Part shown: piece by piece, positions 11,701 to 21,899 of the stretch
How positions within the stretch are numbered: the first letter of the stretch is position 1
Layout of the letters: each line of letters starts with the position of its first letter
The notes under the pieces: generated by a model
Seen by the model: only the letters and a program-made list of their open reading frames with translations
What the model was told of the DNA's origin: nothing
The model's database searches: none
Translations under genes and position numbers: made by a program
From: Hysterangium stoloniferum
Taxonomy: Eukaryota; Basidiomycota; Agaricomycetes; Hysterangiales; Hysterangiaceae
Assembly (NCBI GenBank): GCA_015178975.1
Contig: WHVD01000076.1
Location: 62,001-126,000, forward strand
Length of the DNA: 64,000 nt
Direction: 5' to 3'

Positions 11701-11812
11701 CTAGTGGAATTGCTGATAGAATATCTTGATGTAACTTCTTGATATCCATAATGATAATTCCACGGACAATGGAATTGATGAGGAAAGTTGCACAGACTGA
11801 TGCAGTAAGTTG

Positions 11813-12799
11813 TTAATTCATGAAAATAGCTTTCAGGTTGTGCAGGTTTACCGTGGCATAGTCGTTGCTCCCCTCTTTAGGATAGACGTCCCATTGTCTA
11901 GTTAAAGCATCAGGTTTGCCCCCGAGATGGCTGGGTTGAAAACGGATAATCATATTCAAGGCAGATAGATATTCAGACCAGCGGGCCTGCTGGCGGGTCA
12001 AAAGTTTTGTAGTAGAAAAGTATTCACGGTTTTTGTGATCTGTTACAATGTCAATAGGAGTTCCCGAGCCTTCCAAATAGTGTCGCCACGCTTTGAAAGC
12101 TGAAAAGATTGCCAGGAGTTCCTTATCATGAACGTCGTAGTTGAGCTCTGCTCCGGTGAAAGTCCAGGACAGAAAGGCCATGGGGTGGACTTCTCCGTCA
12201 GAGTCCTGGATAGACAGAATGGCTCCAAGTGCATAGTCCGAGGTGTCCATTTCAACAATGAGCGGGAAGTCCGGTTTCCAATGCGACAGAATAGGAGCTG
12301 AAGAAAAAGAATTTTTTAACAGATTGAAAGCTTTTTGACACTTATCATTGAAATTCCACGGAGTACCCTTATGCGTAAGACGGGTAAGGGGTACAGTGAT
12401 GTCGGAATATCCACAGATAAACCGTCGGTAAAAATTGGCAAAGCCGAGGAAGGATTGTATATCTTTGACTTTTCGGGGTTTGGGCCAATCTTTGATGACT
12501 TGCACTTTAGTTTTGTCCATGCGGAGTCTGTTGGGTCCCATCATGAAACCCAGGTATTCCACAGAGTCCGTGTCAAAAGTACATTTTTTACCATTTGTGA
12601 ATAAACCATGTTGTCTGAGTCTCCTGAGAACTTCACGGACTTGTTTGTCATGTTCCGTGGGATTATCAGAGTAGATAAGAATGTTATGTTGTCCAAGTAA
12701 ACAATAACGCATACATTGAGCATGTTGGAGAAAATGTTGTTGATAAAACACTGAAAAACAGATGGAGCATTGGTGAGTCCAAAGGGCATCACCAACCAC
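11813..12799 (-). pseudogene. E1 reverse transcriptase C-terminus and RNase H
   Basis: This frame picks up RT after a frame change inside the catalytic YxDD box. Recognisable are NILIYSDNPTEHDKQVREVL, the RT connection VEYLGFMMGPNRL, and QSFLGFANFYRRFI. RNase H follows with VEMDTSDYALGAIL and VHDKELLAIF, its first catalytic residues apparently intact, and ends in GGKPDALTRQWDVYPKEG. The frame overlaps the upstream PR-RT frame because of a 5-bp tandem duplication at 12681-12690. Confidence 0.85.
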
Positions 12800-14127
12800 T
12801 CGAAGGCCCCATAATGGGTTCTAAAAGTGGTTTTCCATTTGTCGCCCACTGCGATCTGGACCAAGTGATAGGCATGTTTGAGATCTATTTTGGTGTAAAT
12901 CCGGGCATTCCGCAGAGCGTCGAGCAGATCAGATATGAGTGGGAGTGGGTATTTATCCTTTTTGGTGACAGCATTGAGGCCTCTGAAATCAACATATAGT
13001 CTAAGGGATCCATCCTTTTTTCTGACAAACAGAACAGGTGCTCCAAAAGGAGACTTTGAGGGTCGGATAAAGCCTATGGACAAATGTTCATCCAGGAAAT
13101 TGCGGATTGTGGAAAGTTCCATGGACGAGAGCGGGTAAATATATCCTAGGGGTAGCTGGGCACCATCTTCGAGATCAATTTTTAAGTCATATTCTCTGTG
13201 AGGCGGAAGCCGGTTAGCTTTCCGCTTGCTAAAAACATCCACAAAGTCATGATATTTCTCTGGGATGCCTTCTAGGTCAGCGGCTTGCTCAGATTCAGAT
13301 ACTGGGGTTGAAAAATGTCCAGTTGCTTCATCAATTTTTAAGTTGATAGTGAATGCCTGGGACCCATCCATTTTTGAAGCCCTAATAAAAGCTGCAGCAT
13401 TAATCAGAGAAATGGATGGAGGTGCTGTGGGTTCTGGGGAAGCCATGGGTGCCGTATGGATCACAGGAGTCCTCGAGACTGCAGGTGCCGGGAAAGCCAT
13501 GGGTGCCGTGGAGGCCGAGACAGGTGCAGTTTCCTCGGCTGCTGTGGGGGTCCGGAATGTTATACTGTTAGCTATCCAGTCAATCAACGGATTGTAGTGG
13601 GTAAGCCAGTTGTGTCCTAGGACCACCAAGCAACTTGAGTCTAACTGGGTCACATAGAAAGTGACCAATTGAGATGTTCCACACAGGAAACAGATGGGTA
13701 AATAACAAGCTTGGGTGATAACTGAATTACTTGTGCCATCAAAGAGGCAGAGGCCGACGGGATTTATCGAATAAGTTGACAACATATTTGTTTCTGTAAA
13801 GTTTGTATCTAAAAAACAATGAGTCGAGCCGGAATCTATGAGAGCTGAAAAAACGAATTTCGGGATCATATTAGACATAAGTTTAATGAAAAATGAATCA
13901 GAATGTGAAAGAGCGGATGCGTTGAGACGGGTAAACTCTTGAATGTGCAGAGAGGCAATGCAACCCCGAACCCACACGGAGTCCACGGGGTTGCTTACTC
14001 TTTTTTCGAGTTGGAAGCCAGTTTGTCCTTCAACGGGGTTTCTGTGGAGGCCTTGGCTGTTTGACCCTTTGAAGAGTTTGCTTTTGCCAGTGGACATTCT
14101 GGGACTCGATGACCAGGTTTCCTGCAC
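12541..14127 (-). pseudogene. E1 protease and reverse transcriptase (5' part of pol)
   Basis: The frame holds an aspartic protease with ALIDSGSTHCFLDT (active-site DSG) and then RT with LDEHLSIGFIRPSKSPFGAP, KKDGSLRLYVDFRGLN and FEWLVMPFGLTNAPSVFQ. The catalytic box is VYLDNIT, where YLDD is expected: the second metal-binding Asp is Asn (codon 12690-12688). Immediately behind it ATGTT is tandemly duplicated (plus strand 12681-12690), shifting the frame. The pol frame is -1 relative to gag and overlaps the end of gag, so expression presumably needed ribosomal frameshifting near the A6 run at 14006-14001. Without the duplication it would be fused to the frame at 12799-11813. Confidence 0.85.
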
Positions 14128-15269
14128 AAGAGACAGAGGTTATTGTCCATGCGACATTGTCTTTCCTGTGGGGTCAATTTGCCATCGGGTCCGAGTTTGC
14201 CTGAGAGGTCGGGTTTTCTGGCTTGCTTGCCGGACTGTTGACCCTTGTTATTGTCCTTGTTGTTATTGTTGTTGTTGTTGTTTGAAGACTTTTTATCGTT
14301 CTTCTTGTCAGATTGCGTGGAGTCCTGGTTGCTGGTTGATGAGTTGTTGTTGCTTTTATTGGCCGTGGACTTGTTCACTTTGTCCATGGAGGTCTCGTGG
14401 GTAACTTCCATGTGACATTCCCAATAACGTGCATCCGTGTTTTGAGCTTTGAGGTGCATATGGGACAGGGTTTTTGGCTTGCCATCTTCTCCTTTTGAGA
14501 CTTCATCTTTAAGGTGGGACAGCAGACCGGCGTAGAATTGGTGGCAGAGAGCGGGATCGCCCCACTGACAATGAGCTGCAAGATTGTTGAATTGGACAAT
14601 GTAGTCCGTGATGCGCTGCGTGTCCTTCATACGAAGATTTGTGAGACTATTCTCGGCTTCTCCTGTCGGGTCATATGGGCCAAAGTTGGTTTCAAGCTCC
14701 TCAACGAAAGCATCCCAATCTTCGAGCCAAAGCAGCTCTTCCTCGGAAATTCCACTAAAAGCTGGTTCGAACCATTTCAACGCAGATCCCGACAAATATG
14801 AAAGTGTGTAGTTGACTTTTTGGGAGTCTGTGGAGAATGCAGCGGAACGATCATGGAAATTGAAGCGACATTGCATGAGGAAAGTAGAGAGTTTGTTTGG
14901 GTTGGAACCCGTGAAGGGTTCCAGAGCATTGACTTTTGACCATGGAGGTTCTTGTTCCTTTTTCTTTCGTTCTTCGAGCATGTGCATCATAAATTTATCT
15001 ATAGTAGCATCCCCCAAGTGCGGTCGTTGACTAGGCGGAGGATTTTTGACACCTTTGCCCTTGTCGGGGGCCACAGATTCGTCCTCATGCTCGGATTCAT
15101 TCTGGTTTTCTGGGACTTCTTCGATATAGGCTTCTTCCATGGGTTCCGACTGGTTCACAAGCATCTGGCTGCTATACAGAGTTAATGGGGAATGAAGAGT
15201 CGACGGTCCAGGTAATGATGCCTGTGCGCATGTATTTCTTCTTGGTGGTATAATGAAAACAATCTGCAA
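13995..15269 (-). CDS. E1 Gag (capsid and zinc-knuckle nucleocapsid)
   Basis: This 424-codon frame is intact. Its central part (DRSAAFSTDSQKVNYTLSYL, LKWFEPAFSG, NLRMKDTQRITDYIVQFNNL) matches the retrotransposon Gag capsid pattern. Near the C-terminus a CCHC zinc knuckle, CLLCRKPGHRVPEC, marks the nucleocapsid, followed by a Lys-rich tail. The stop TAA (13997-13995) directly follows AAAAAAGAG. The same string ends gag in E2, which suggests a conserved frameshift site. The listed ATG (MQIVFII) starts close behind the LTR, and a downstream ATG such as the one before LVNQSEPMEEAYIEE is possible. Gag would assemble virus-like particles in the cytoplasm. Confidence 0.85.
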   Translation of the reverse strand: MQIVFIIPPRRNTCAQASLPGPSTLHSPLTLYSSQMLVNQSEPMEEAYIEEVPENQNESEHEDESVAPDKGKGVKNPPPSQRPHLGDATIDKFMMHMLEERKKKEQEPPWSKVNALEPFTGSNPNKLSTFLMQCRFNFHDRSAAFSTDSQKVNYTLSYLSGSALKWFEPAFSGISEEELLWLEDWDAFVEELETNFGPYDPTGEAENSLTNLRMKDTQRITDYIVQFNNLAAHCQWGDPALCHQFYAGLLSHLKDEVSKGEDGKPKTLSHMHLKAQNTDARYWECHMEVTHETSMDKVNKSTANKSNNNSSTSNQDSTQSDKKNDKKSSNNNNNNNNKDNNKGQQSGKQARKPDLSGKLGPDGKLTPQERQCRMDNNLCLLCRKPGHRVPECPLAKANSSKGQTAKASTETPLKDKLASNSKKE

Positions 15270-15274
15270 GTGTT

Positions 15275-15285
15275 AGTCAGAAAAT
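15275..15285 (-). promoter_or_regulatory. Self-complementary primer-binding site of E1
   Basis: Reading in element sense, the 5' LTR ends CCTAACA, then come GT and ATTTTCTGACT. This 11-mer is the exact reverse complement of AGTCAGAAAAT inside the LTR (15612-15602). The match stops on both sides of the 11 bases. No TGG-type tRNA primer site is present here. In Tf1 (established) the first 11 nt of the mRNA anneal to the PBS and prime cDNA synthesis; the same is inferred here. Confidence 0.75.
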
Positions 15286-15287
15286 AC

Positions 15288-15888
15288 TGTTAGGATACAC
15301 ACACAGGGGGGGTCTCCGGAGAAACCTGCAGAATATCCGGTAGGACTTGCCTTCACCTTATACGCTGCACCCTCGCTAGATCGTGTTGTCCAATTTCGAA
15401 CAGGCGGACGGGAATCCCGGGGAGTCCGGGCAGGGTTCGTGGGTCGTAGGTCATAGGTTGGAGGTCATGGGTCGTGAGTCGAGATAGTTGAGAGAGATAG
15501 ATGTGCTGGAGCCCGTGGGCTCCGACTAGTGCGAGCGGTGTTAATCAAAGCAAGGTTTTAGAGCGGAAAATGGATTAGATTACTGGGGGGAATCTAAGCT
15601 AATTTTCTGACTGGATTGTATGTACAACATCTGCCAGTTTATATAGACCGTGGAGTGAATGACATACCAAATCCAGTAATGACGAAACAAAACTAACAAA
15701 ACATAAAACGGGAATAATAAACACCAAGTTTGGTGTTAGGAATGGGACAGAATGGAGCGGAGTCCGAATCATGACAAAGTGTAACCCATAATGGGAAATG
15801 GAGCAGGAGTGGAGTCCTAAATCGTGACAGGTCATTTGACTAAAATGGGAACGGGGCTCAATTAGAGCGGTGATGGGATTCTGAGTGG
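15288..15888 (-). repeat. 5' LTR of E1 (family A), truncated
   Basis: It aligns with 7440-8040 and stops abruptly at 15888 within GATTCTGAGTGGG, so about 200 nt of the start of the LTR in sense are missing. The 3' end of the LTR, the TATA-like box and the 11-mer AGTCAGAAAAT are retained. Promoter function of U3 is probably impaired. Confidence 0.85.
15602..15646 (-). promoter_or_regulatory. TATA-like box and predicted transcript start in the E1 5' LTR
   Basis: In sense CTATATAAACTGG is followed by AGTCAGAAAAT, with 33 nt between the first T of TATATAAA (15645) and the first A of the 11-mer (15612). That distance suits a pol II start at or next to the 11-mer. Family B shows the same 33-nt spacing. 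Confidence 0.65.
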
Positions 15889-16393
15889 GTGTCACAACCA
15901 TCACAAGTCACAACATTGTCACAAATATTCAAAGGTAATTTTCAACAACTCTTCGACGCATCGAATTTGACTCGACAAACCCAAACATTATTCGACAACA
16001 TTGAATCTCTTTCAACATGTCTCATTTCAACGTCATGTATGATTTCACTATTAGTTCATAACATAGTCATAAGCTATGAAGAAAAGCATAAAAGGGCTAC
16101 AAAAGGAGCGAGGGAAGTCAGTCAAAATATCTGTATATTAGTAATACTAGTAATTTATTGTATTTTTATTATATTGTTATTGTGAAATATAAGGCTCTAT
16201 TCCTTTTAACTTCACATAATAATAGCATATATAAACTCATATTATGCTATTATATCTTAGTTAATTTATTATAATTTTTAACTAATTATTTATATTTTAT
16301 TTACTTAGTTATTACCTTTCGGCACCTTGCTGCAGCCTAGTTTGCGCATTTTTGGAGTCATGTGACTTATTAGATAAGCCTCCGGTGTCGGGA
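15889..16393. other. AT-rich stretch of unknown origin
   Basis: The family A LTR is broken off at 15888 and the sequence continues TGTCACAACC, resembling the TGTCACAAAG start of the next LTR at 16394. It holds no gene. It may be the outer part of the same or a related LTR insertion. Confidence 0.4.
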
Positions 16394-17425
16394 TGTCACA
16401 AAGGTCACAAATGTGACTACCCGAGTCACACAAGTCACAAATGTGACTACCCGAGTCACACAAGTCACAAATGTGACTACTCGAGTCACACAAGTCACGA
16501 TTGTGACTACCCGAGTCACACAAGTCACGAACGTGACTACCCGAGTCATTATTAGATTCCGCCGACTCATCGTTTGCTTCCGTCCCGGGACCGCGGCCTT
16601 GAACCTTCCTGTTCAAGCAAGAGGTTAGAACCCTTGTCTCAGGGAAGGGAATCACATGATAGACAAAGGGTAAATAATGAGTAGAATATGAGGTCATTAT
16701 GATCTCACTAATGACCTCATAAACTAAATAGTTAGCTAATCATTGAGTTATCAAAATGTATATAAGGAGGGCCAAGTTTCCAATAAAACCAATCTATCAC
16801 ACACATATTTTACAGTACAGCACAGAAGCTTACCTCATCATCCTAAGGACAATAATAGCCTTAGTCTGATACACTCACTGCAAGCACCTACACTTGCAGC
16901 ATCTTGAATCTTTGTCAGCAACTCTTGGACTTAGCTAATCATCTAAGTTCCCCCAGCCTCACAGCTACCCTTTAGGCTTATTAATTAGATAATAAACCTA
17001 ATAAGTATCTAAGTATCCTTACTGAAATCCCTGCCAATACTAGATTACTCAAGGCCCAGCCCTAAGTTTATTGAATTAATCAAGTACAAGCACTCAGATA
17101 ATCCAATACATATTATTTTCTCTATTAATAAATTATTTAACACCTTGTTAAATAACTATTAATAGTTACAAATAAGCATACAAGAATCTGAAGCTCTTAT
17201 ATCAAGTCTCTGCCAAGTTACTGTGCATATATTCAGCTTCCAGCCCCTATTCTCAAGGAATAGTTCTTGTATTTGCTAAAAGAGTCATATACAGTTCTAT
17301 TGAACCTTTCAATAATCAAAATAAGCATTGATTTGAGTTGTTTAAGCTTCATAGCGCAGCTCATTAATCTATCAGTATTTAAATTACTGGACCTTTGCTT
17401 GTTTTATTGTTGAAGCTCTGTGACA
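16394..17425 (+). repeat. Probable solo LTR with repeats in U3
   Basis: The stretch begins TGTCACAAAGG and ends CTCTGTGACA, giving TG...CA ends inside a TGTCAC/GTGACA inverted pair. It has a TATA-like GTATATAAGG at about 16758 and a T-rich 3' part. Five 30-bp tandem repeats sit at its start. I find no target duplication, so the exact ends are uncertain. Confidence 0.5.
16404..16553. repeat. Five 30-bp tandem repeats with an internal palindrome
   Basis: Units start at 16404, 16434, 16464, 16494 and 16524. Each begins with GTCACAAATGTGAC, or GTCACGATTGTGAC and GTCACGAACGTGAC in the last two, then TACCCGAGTCACACAA. The inverted GTCAC/GTGAC pair is kept while its centre varies, as would be expected for a repeated binding site of a dimeric protein. 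Confidence 0.85.
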
Positions 17426-19234
17426 CTATAGCATATATTGAGCTATCAAAGAGAATCCCCTGAATACATTACACACGCAGTCATGCAACATCCTCGGCCA
17501 GAAGAAACGGTCTTTCATCAGACTAAAGAGCCTATGGCCGCCTGCATGAGCTCCTTCGAAGGGATTATCATGTATCAGCTTGAGTATGGTCATCGTCATG
17601 CTGCTAGGAACGCAGATTCGACTTTTCCAGTCCGAATCTTGAAAGAACAATAGCTTATTCTTGCCGATGAAATAATGCAAAGGAGTAGTTACCATGTTTG
17701 GAGAAATGGGATCGGTGGCATAATAATTTCTGAAGGCAGGATCCTTCTGGTATCCATCGCGAAGTTCCTTAGCGTAATTTTCGTCGATCTCTATAAGCAA
17801 TTGTGGATTTGAGAGAGTAAAATTCGCTTCATTGGTTTCTTCGTTTCTGGGGAGGTTGTGCAAATCCCATTTCATTTGGGGGACCTCTTCCATGGTTCCG
17901 ACTGGTTCGACTAACTCGTGATGAGTGAGAAAGACGGCCTTTTCCACTGGTTTGTTCTCCCATAACGTCTCATCGTTATTCCGGTGATAAGAATCTGCTA
18001 CGATCGGTAAAAGGTCGTCTCTCACGGGGCTAGCATAGTCCGGTACTCGAGGAAGTCTAGACAGTGGGTCAACATTGCTATGTATTCGTCCTGCTCTATG
18101 TAGGATTTCCAGACCGGGGTATGCAGCATATACCGCCCCCCATGCGGCCAGTCGACGATTAGTATTCTTGTAAGATCTGGCCCATTGTAATGCCACATGG
18201 TCAGTGATCAGAAGGATATGTTCGCCTTCGATAAAGGGCTGGAAATGGACTAATCCTTCTTTAGCGGCTAACACTTCTCGCTCTGTGGCTGAATAGTTAC
18301 ATTCTGCTTTCTTGAGCATACAGCTCCAATAGGCGATAGCACGTTTGACCGTGACACTGGTGTCGTCAAAATCTGTGGCCCAGGAATCCGTCCAGGTGAA
18401 TTCCGGCTCCTTGGTTTTATAACGAGTAACGAAGATGGGCAAGTCTCGTGATTGATCGAAGGCTGCTCGTGCTTGGGCATAAATTTTCGTATCCTTAAGG
18501 TCTTTAAGCGTCATTTTCTGTATTTGTTGGAGACAACATCCTAGCGCAAAATCTGAAGCGTCTGTGTATAACCGATAAGGCATACCACTCGCGGGGTGTC
18601 CGAGTACTGGAGCTGAGCTCAACGCAACCTTGATGTCCTCAAAAGCTCGGGCGTGTTCAGAATCCCAATTCCAACGAACTCCTTTCTTCAAGAGGTTGAA
18701 AAGTGGAGCGACCGTCCAGGAGTAAAATGGTATGTACGTGGAGAAATACAGAACCATTCCTAGAAAACGTTGAAGATCTGCTATCTTAGAAGGCGTAGCC
18801 AATTCTAATATAGCAGCGACCTTTTCTTGATGGGTCGAAAAGCCGAGTCTAGACACCTTATGTCCTAGTAGTAGAATCGAATTATACCCCACATAGCACT
18901 TTTTGGGTGAGAGAGTGATTCCCGCGGCAATTATGGCTTGTAAAACCTGATCTAAATGTTCTAGATGATCGTCCCATGTCTTAGAAAAGATCACGATGTC
19001 GTCAATATAAACCAGACAGAATATCCATAAGTAAGGTGCAAGTACGGTTTGCATAACCCTTTGGAATATAGAAGGTCCATTACGAAGTCCAAAGGGCATT
19101 CTCCTGAATTGCCACAGTCCTCGATGGGATCTGAAGGCGGTCTTCAGCTTGTCTTCCTCTAATATTTCAAGTTGGGTAAAACCGGCTAGTGCATCGAAGG
19201 AAGATAAGATGTTGGAGCCCGAAAGTGCTTGCAT
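17426..19234 (-). pseudogene. E3 reverse transcriptase, RNase H and start of integrase
   Basis: RT shows QFRRMPFGLRNGPSIFQ and an intact catalytic FCLVYIDDIVIFSKTW, then a thumb with GHKVSRLGF. RNase H follows: YRLYTDASDFALGCCLQQ and YSATEREVLAAKEGL, with DHVALQWA later. Near the end HDNPFEGAHAGGHRLFSLM and FFWPRMLHDCVC begin the integrase HHCC zinc finger; the second CxxC is missing and the frame runs into unrelated bases before 17426. All DDE residues are absent, so the fragment cannot integrate. Confidence 0.8.
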
Positions 19235-19559
19235 GCGACTGGCGTGGCAGTGGGAATTCGTCGGGAACTGTTAGACTGTTCAACTTTCTATAGTCGATCA
19301 CTACTCGTAGTTTCCCATTGCGATAGACGACAAAGGCTGGCACCCCCCAAGGACTCTTGGACGGTTCGATTACTCCCTGTTGGAACCAAGTATCCATTTG
19401 TTCATCAATGACTTTCCTATTAGCTGGGGAGGTTGGGAACATTGACATTGAAATAGGTTGCGCACCCTCTTTCAATGGGACATTGACCTTGACATCCACT
19501 TGTCCCAGTTGCCCGTCTACTCCGAAGGCTAGGACATTCTTAGTTAATACCAACTCCAA
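19167..19559 (-). pseudogene. E3 reverse transcriptase N-terminus
   Basis: This frame carries the fingers/palm start of RT: KSPWGVPAFVVYRNGKLRVV, IDYRKLNSLTVPDEFPLPRQ. It leads into the frame at 19234-17426 after a frameshift near 19200. Upstream it should connect to the protease frame. Confidence 0.75.
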
Positions 19560-19688
19560 GCGGGAGGAGACATCGGTAGGGATGTCAGGTCCTAAATTAA
19601 CCAGCTTATGCAGATCTTCCGCACGAAATGTTTCCGTGGTGGCAACCTCTGACGTTTTAGGACCTGCCGGGTCGAAATCGTCTGTGAG

Positions 19689-21899
19689 TTACCATTCTGG
19701 GGGCAGTCCAGAGGATTGAGGATTAAGGACACGCTCCTCTTCTATTTTTGATAGACTCTCAACGAGATGGGTGATCTTGGTTGCCGTTGACTGCATCGAT
19801 GCTTTCTCAGTCAAAGATCTAGGAGTCTGGGCCCATTTGTTCGCGTCGTGAATTAATCCAACGGTTTCCCCTCGTCTGATGATTCTTGGCGTCAGAGAGG
19901 GATTAGCGAGAGGTATCGCGGCACGTTCCCTAGAGATGGCGGTGGTGGGAGCAGCTAGTATACTCCCATCATTGTTCTGCAAGACCACTCCCTCGACTAT
20001 CCATTGGTCACCAATAAGATCTCCTACAAAGATTGGTACTAATCGAGCCGATTCCGGTTCTACAGTACAATCTTGTAAGGCCCGTGTGACTCTTTCAGTA
20101 TGCACTCCTTTGTCTGGTTTGGAAGTCAATTCAGGCGAGTCATTGGCTAATTCCTCAAAGGGGATCTTGCTAATCGAAAAGGTTAAAGGCTGTGGCTCCT
20201 TGGAAGAACTGGCTGGGATAGATCCTGCTCTCCCAGGCAAAATCAATCTGGAACCCAGCGGTTGGTCTCGCAGTGTCCCAATCTCATAGTTCACGTGAAA
20301 GTCTTCTCCAAGAAGGATCGGGACAGTCATACCTCGGACAACGTACATTTCGGCAGTAAATTTAAGGAGTATACTGGTGTCATCCTTGAGATAAATGGGG
20401 ACGTTGACATATCCTAATACTTTGGCATTACCGGTAAGTTGCACGAGGTGCAGCTTGAGTCCTTGCTTGAGTTTAGGGTGGTCCTCTAGTTCCTTATAGA
20501 AATCCTCTGAGATTAAGGAGAGGTCAGCCCCAGCGTCCAGCCTGATTTTAATAGGATTTGAGGCTTCTGAATTCCCTACGCGTCCGTAGACGTGTAATGC
20601 TGAAATCCCAATACTGGAATATCCACCCGGAGGGTCCCTTCTGCGATAGATAATAGTCGAATCCTCTTTCATAAGTCGACTGGATCGGGGGTATTGAACT
20701 CTAGGTCTTTTGCTTTCTTTTCTTGCAGCCAGTTTGACATTCCTCCTGATACGTCTACCGTTAGGTACCTTGGGAGTGGGGTTCGAAATAGAGTCGTCCG
20801 CTTCAGAGTCTGATTCATCGCTAGGAATTAAGTCGGGTAATTGCCCTGGGTCAAAGGGGAAGCTCTCCTCCTCCGATCCCTCTGACTCAGAGGGGTCTTC
20901 TATAATGTAGGTCTGACTTATTTCCTTAGATCGGTTCGCAAATGCGTCCTCGTCGACGATTTCCTCAATGGTGGGAGGTTCAGGTCGCGATAAAACTCTC
21001 GTCTCAGTCAGACCTTCACGGTTCTGATGATGAACATCTAGCCAGTCTCCTTTCTCGAGAAAATCATGGTCTGATATAGAAACACAAACTTGCGATGTCT
21101 CGTTCTCATTCGAGGATGCTTTCACGTCCGAAATGATGCTGTCCTCTGACTGAGGAAGGTAGACAGAAATGAAAATCGATTCCTCATCAATGTTATGTAC
21201 TTGTCCCTGTACACTTAATCCATAAACCGTTTCATAAGCCCTTTGATCCTCCACCTCCTCCATTGGGTTCTGCACGGAGCACTTGTTAATAGAGACATAG
21301 TGCGACATCCTGCCCACATGGGGGCAGTTGATCTTGAAATGCTCTAAACTCCCACAAATACAATACTCCTTTGGAGGTTTGGCGATGCTTTTCTTGTCAC
21401 TCCATTTGAAAAAGAACTTGGCATGTTTCTTACCCTGCTTAGCATTCACTCTCCTAGGGATGGTTTTATCCTCGAGTTCGCCGAGGAGGACATGACCTCG
21501 GTTAGTGGGATCGATTCCTCCAGAGTGTTCTTCCTCATGCCAGGGATCCGACTCATCTTGCTCGGCGATCATGACTCTAGGTTTTTGGAACCGATAATGC
21601 TCTCGATGTGTTTGAACCCAAGCGTTAATCAATGCCTCTTGTAAATTGTTCGCGTAAGTCTGTAGGCTCATGATGTCGTCGATAGGTTGTCCCTGTAGAA
21701 GATAAAGCCATTCTGTGGGCAGTGTCAGGATAAGTCTGTGCGTTTCATCCTTCCGGTTTTGGTGGAACCCATACAAGAATCGATAGAGCTTGACCCTTCG
21801 CTGAATGTAATGAACGGGTGTCTCATGATTGTGACCGGCCTGTCGAAATTTCATGGCTTCCCATTCTAGAGCCAAGGATTCCGCGCCAATGAGTTCCAA
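19689..21899 (-). pseudogene. E3 nucleocapsid-like and protease polyprotein part
   Basis: The 736-codon frame starts with a capsid-like segment (QRRVKLYRFLYGFHQNRKDE), then a Cys/His cluster CICGSLEHFKINC that resembles a variant zinc knuckle. After a long acidic linker, RLDAGADLSLISEDFYKEL looks like an aspartic protease with DAG in place of DSG or DTG. This is followed by LLGEDFHVNYEIG, the protease C-terminal pattern. No start codon can be assigned because gag is broken upstream. Confidence 0.7.

Larger units (their letters stand above)
7440..15888 (-). mobile_element. E1: Ty3/Gypsy chromovirus-like LTR retrotransposon (LTR family A), defective
   Basis: Read on the minus strand, the order is 5' LTR (15888-15288, truncated), self-complementary primer-binding site, gag, protease, reverse transcriptase, RNase H, integrase with C-terminal chromodomain, antisense accessory ORF, polypurine tract and 3' LTR (8243-7440). 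This order is that of Ty3/Gypsy chromoviruses. The element is dead: RT carries YLDN plus a 5-bp duplication that shifts the frame, integrase has N for its second catalytic Asp, and a 675-bp TIR element (11026-11700) lies between RNase H and integrase. The 5' LTR lacks roughly its first 200 nt, so no target duplication can be checked. Confidence 0.85.

Noticed and set aside
7440..15888. E1 as an active retrotransposon
   Set aside because: RT and integrase active sites are lost, pol carries a frameshift and a foreign insertion, and the 5' LTR is truncated.
16404..16553. CRISPR-like array of 30-bp repeats
   Set aside because: The units are directly adjacent with no spacers, and the genome is eukaryotic. 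It is a tandem repeat in an LTR.
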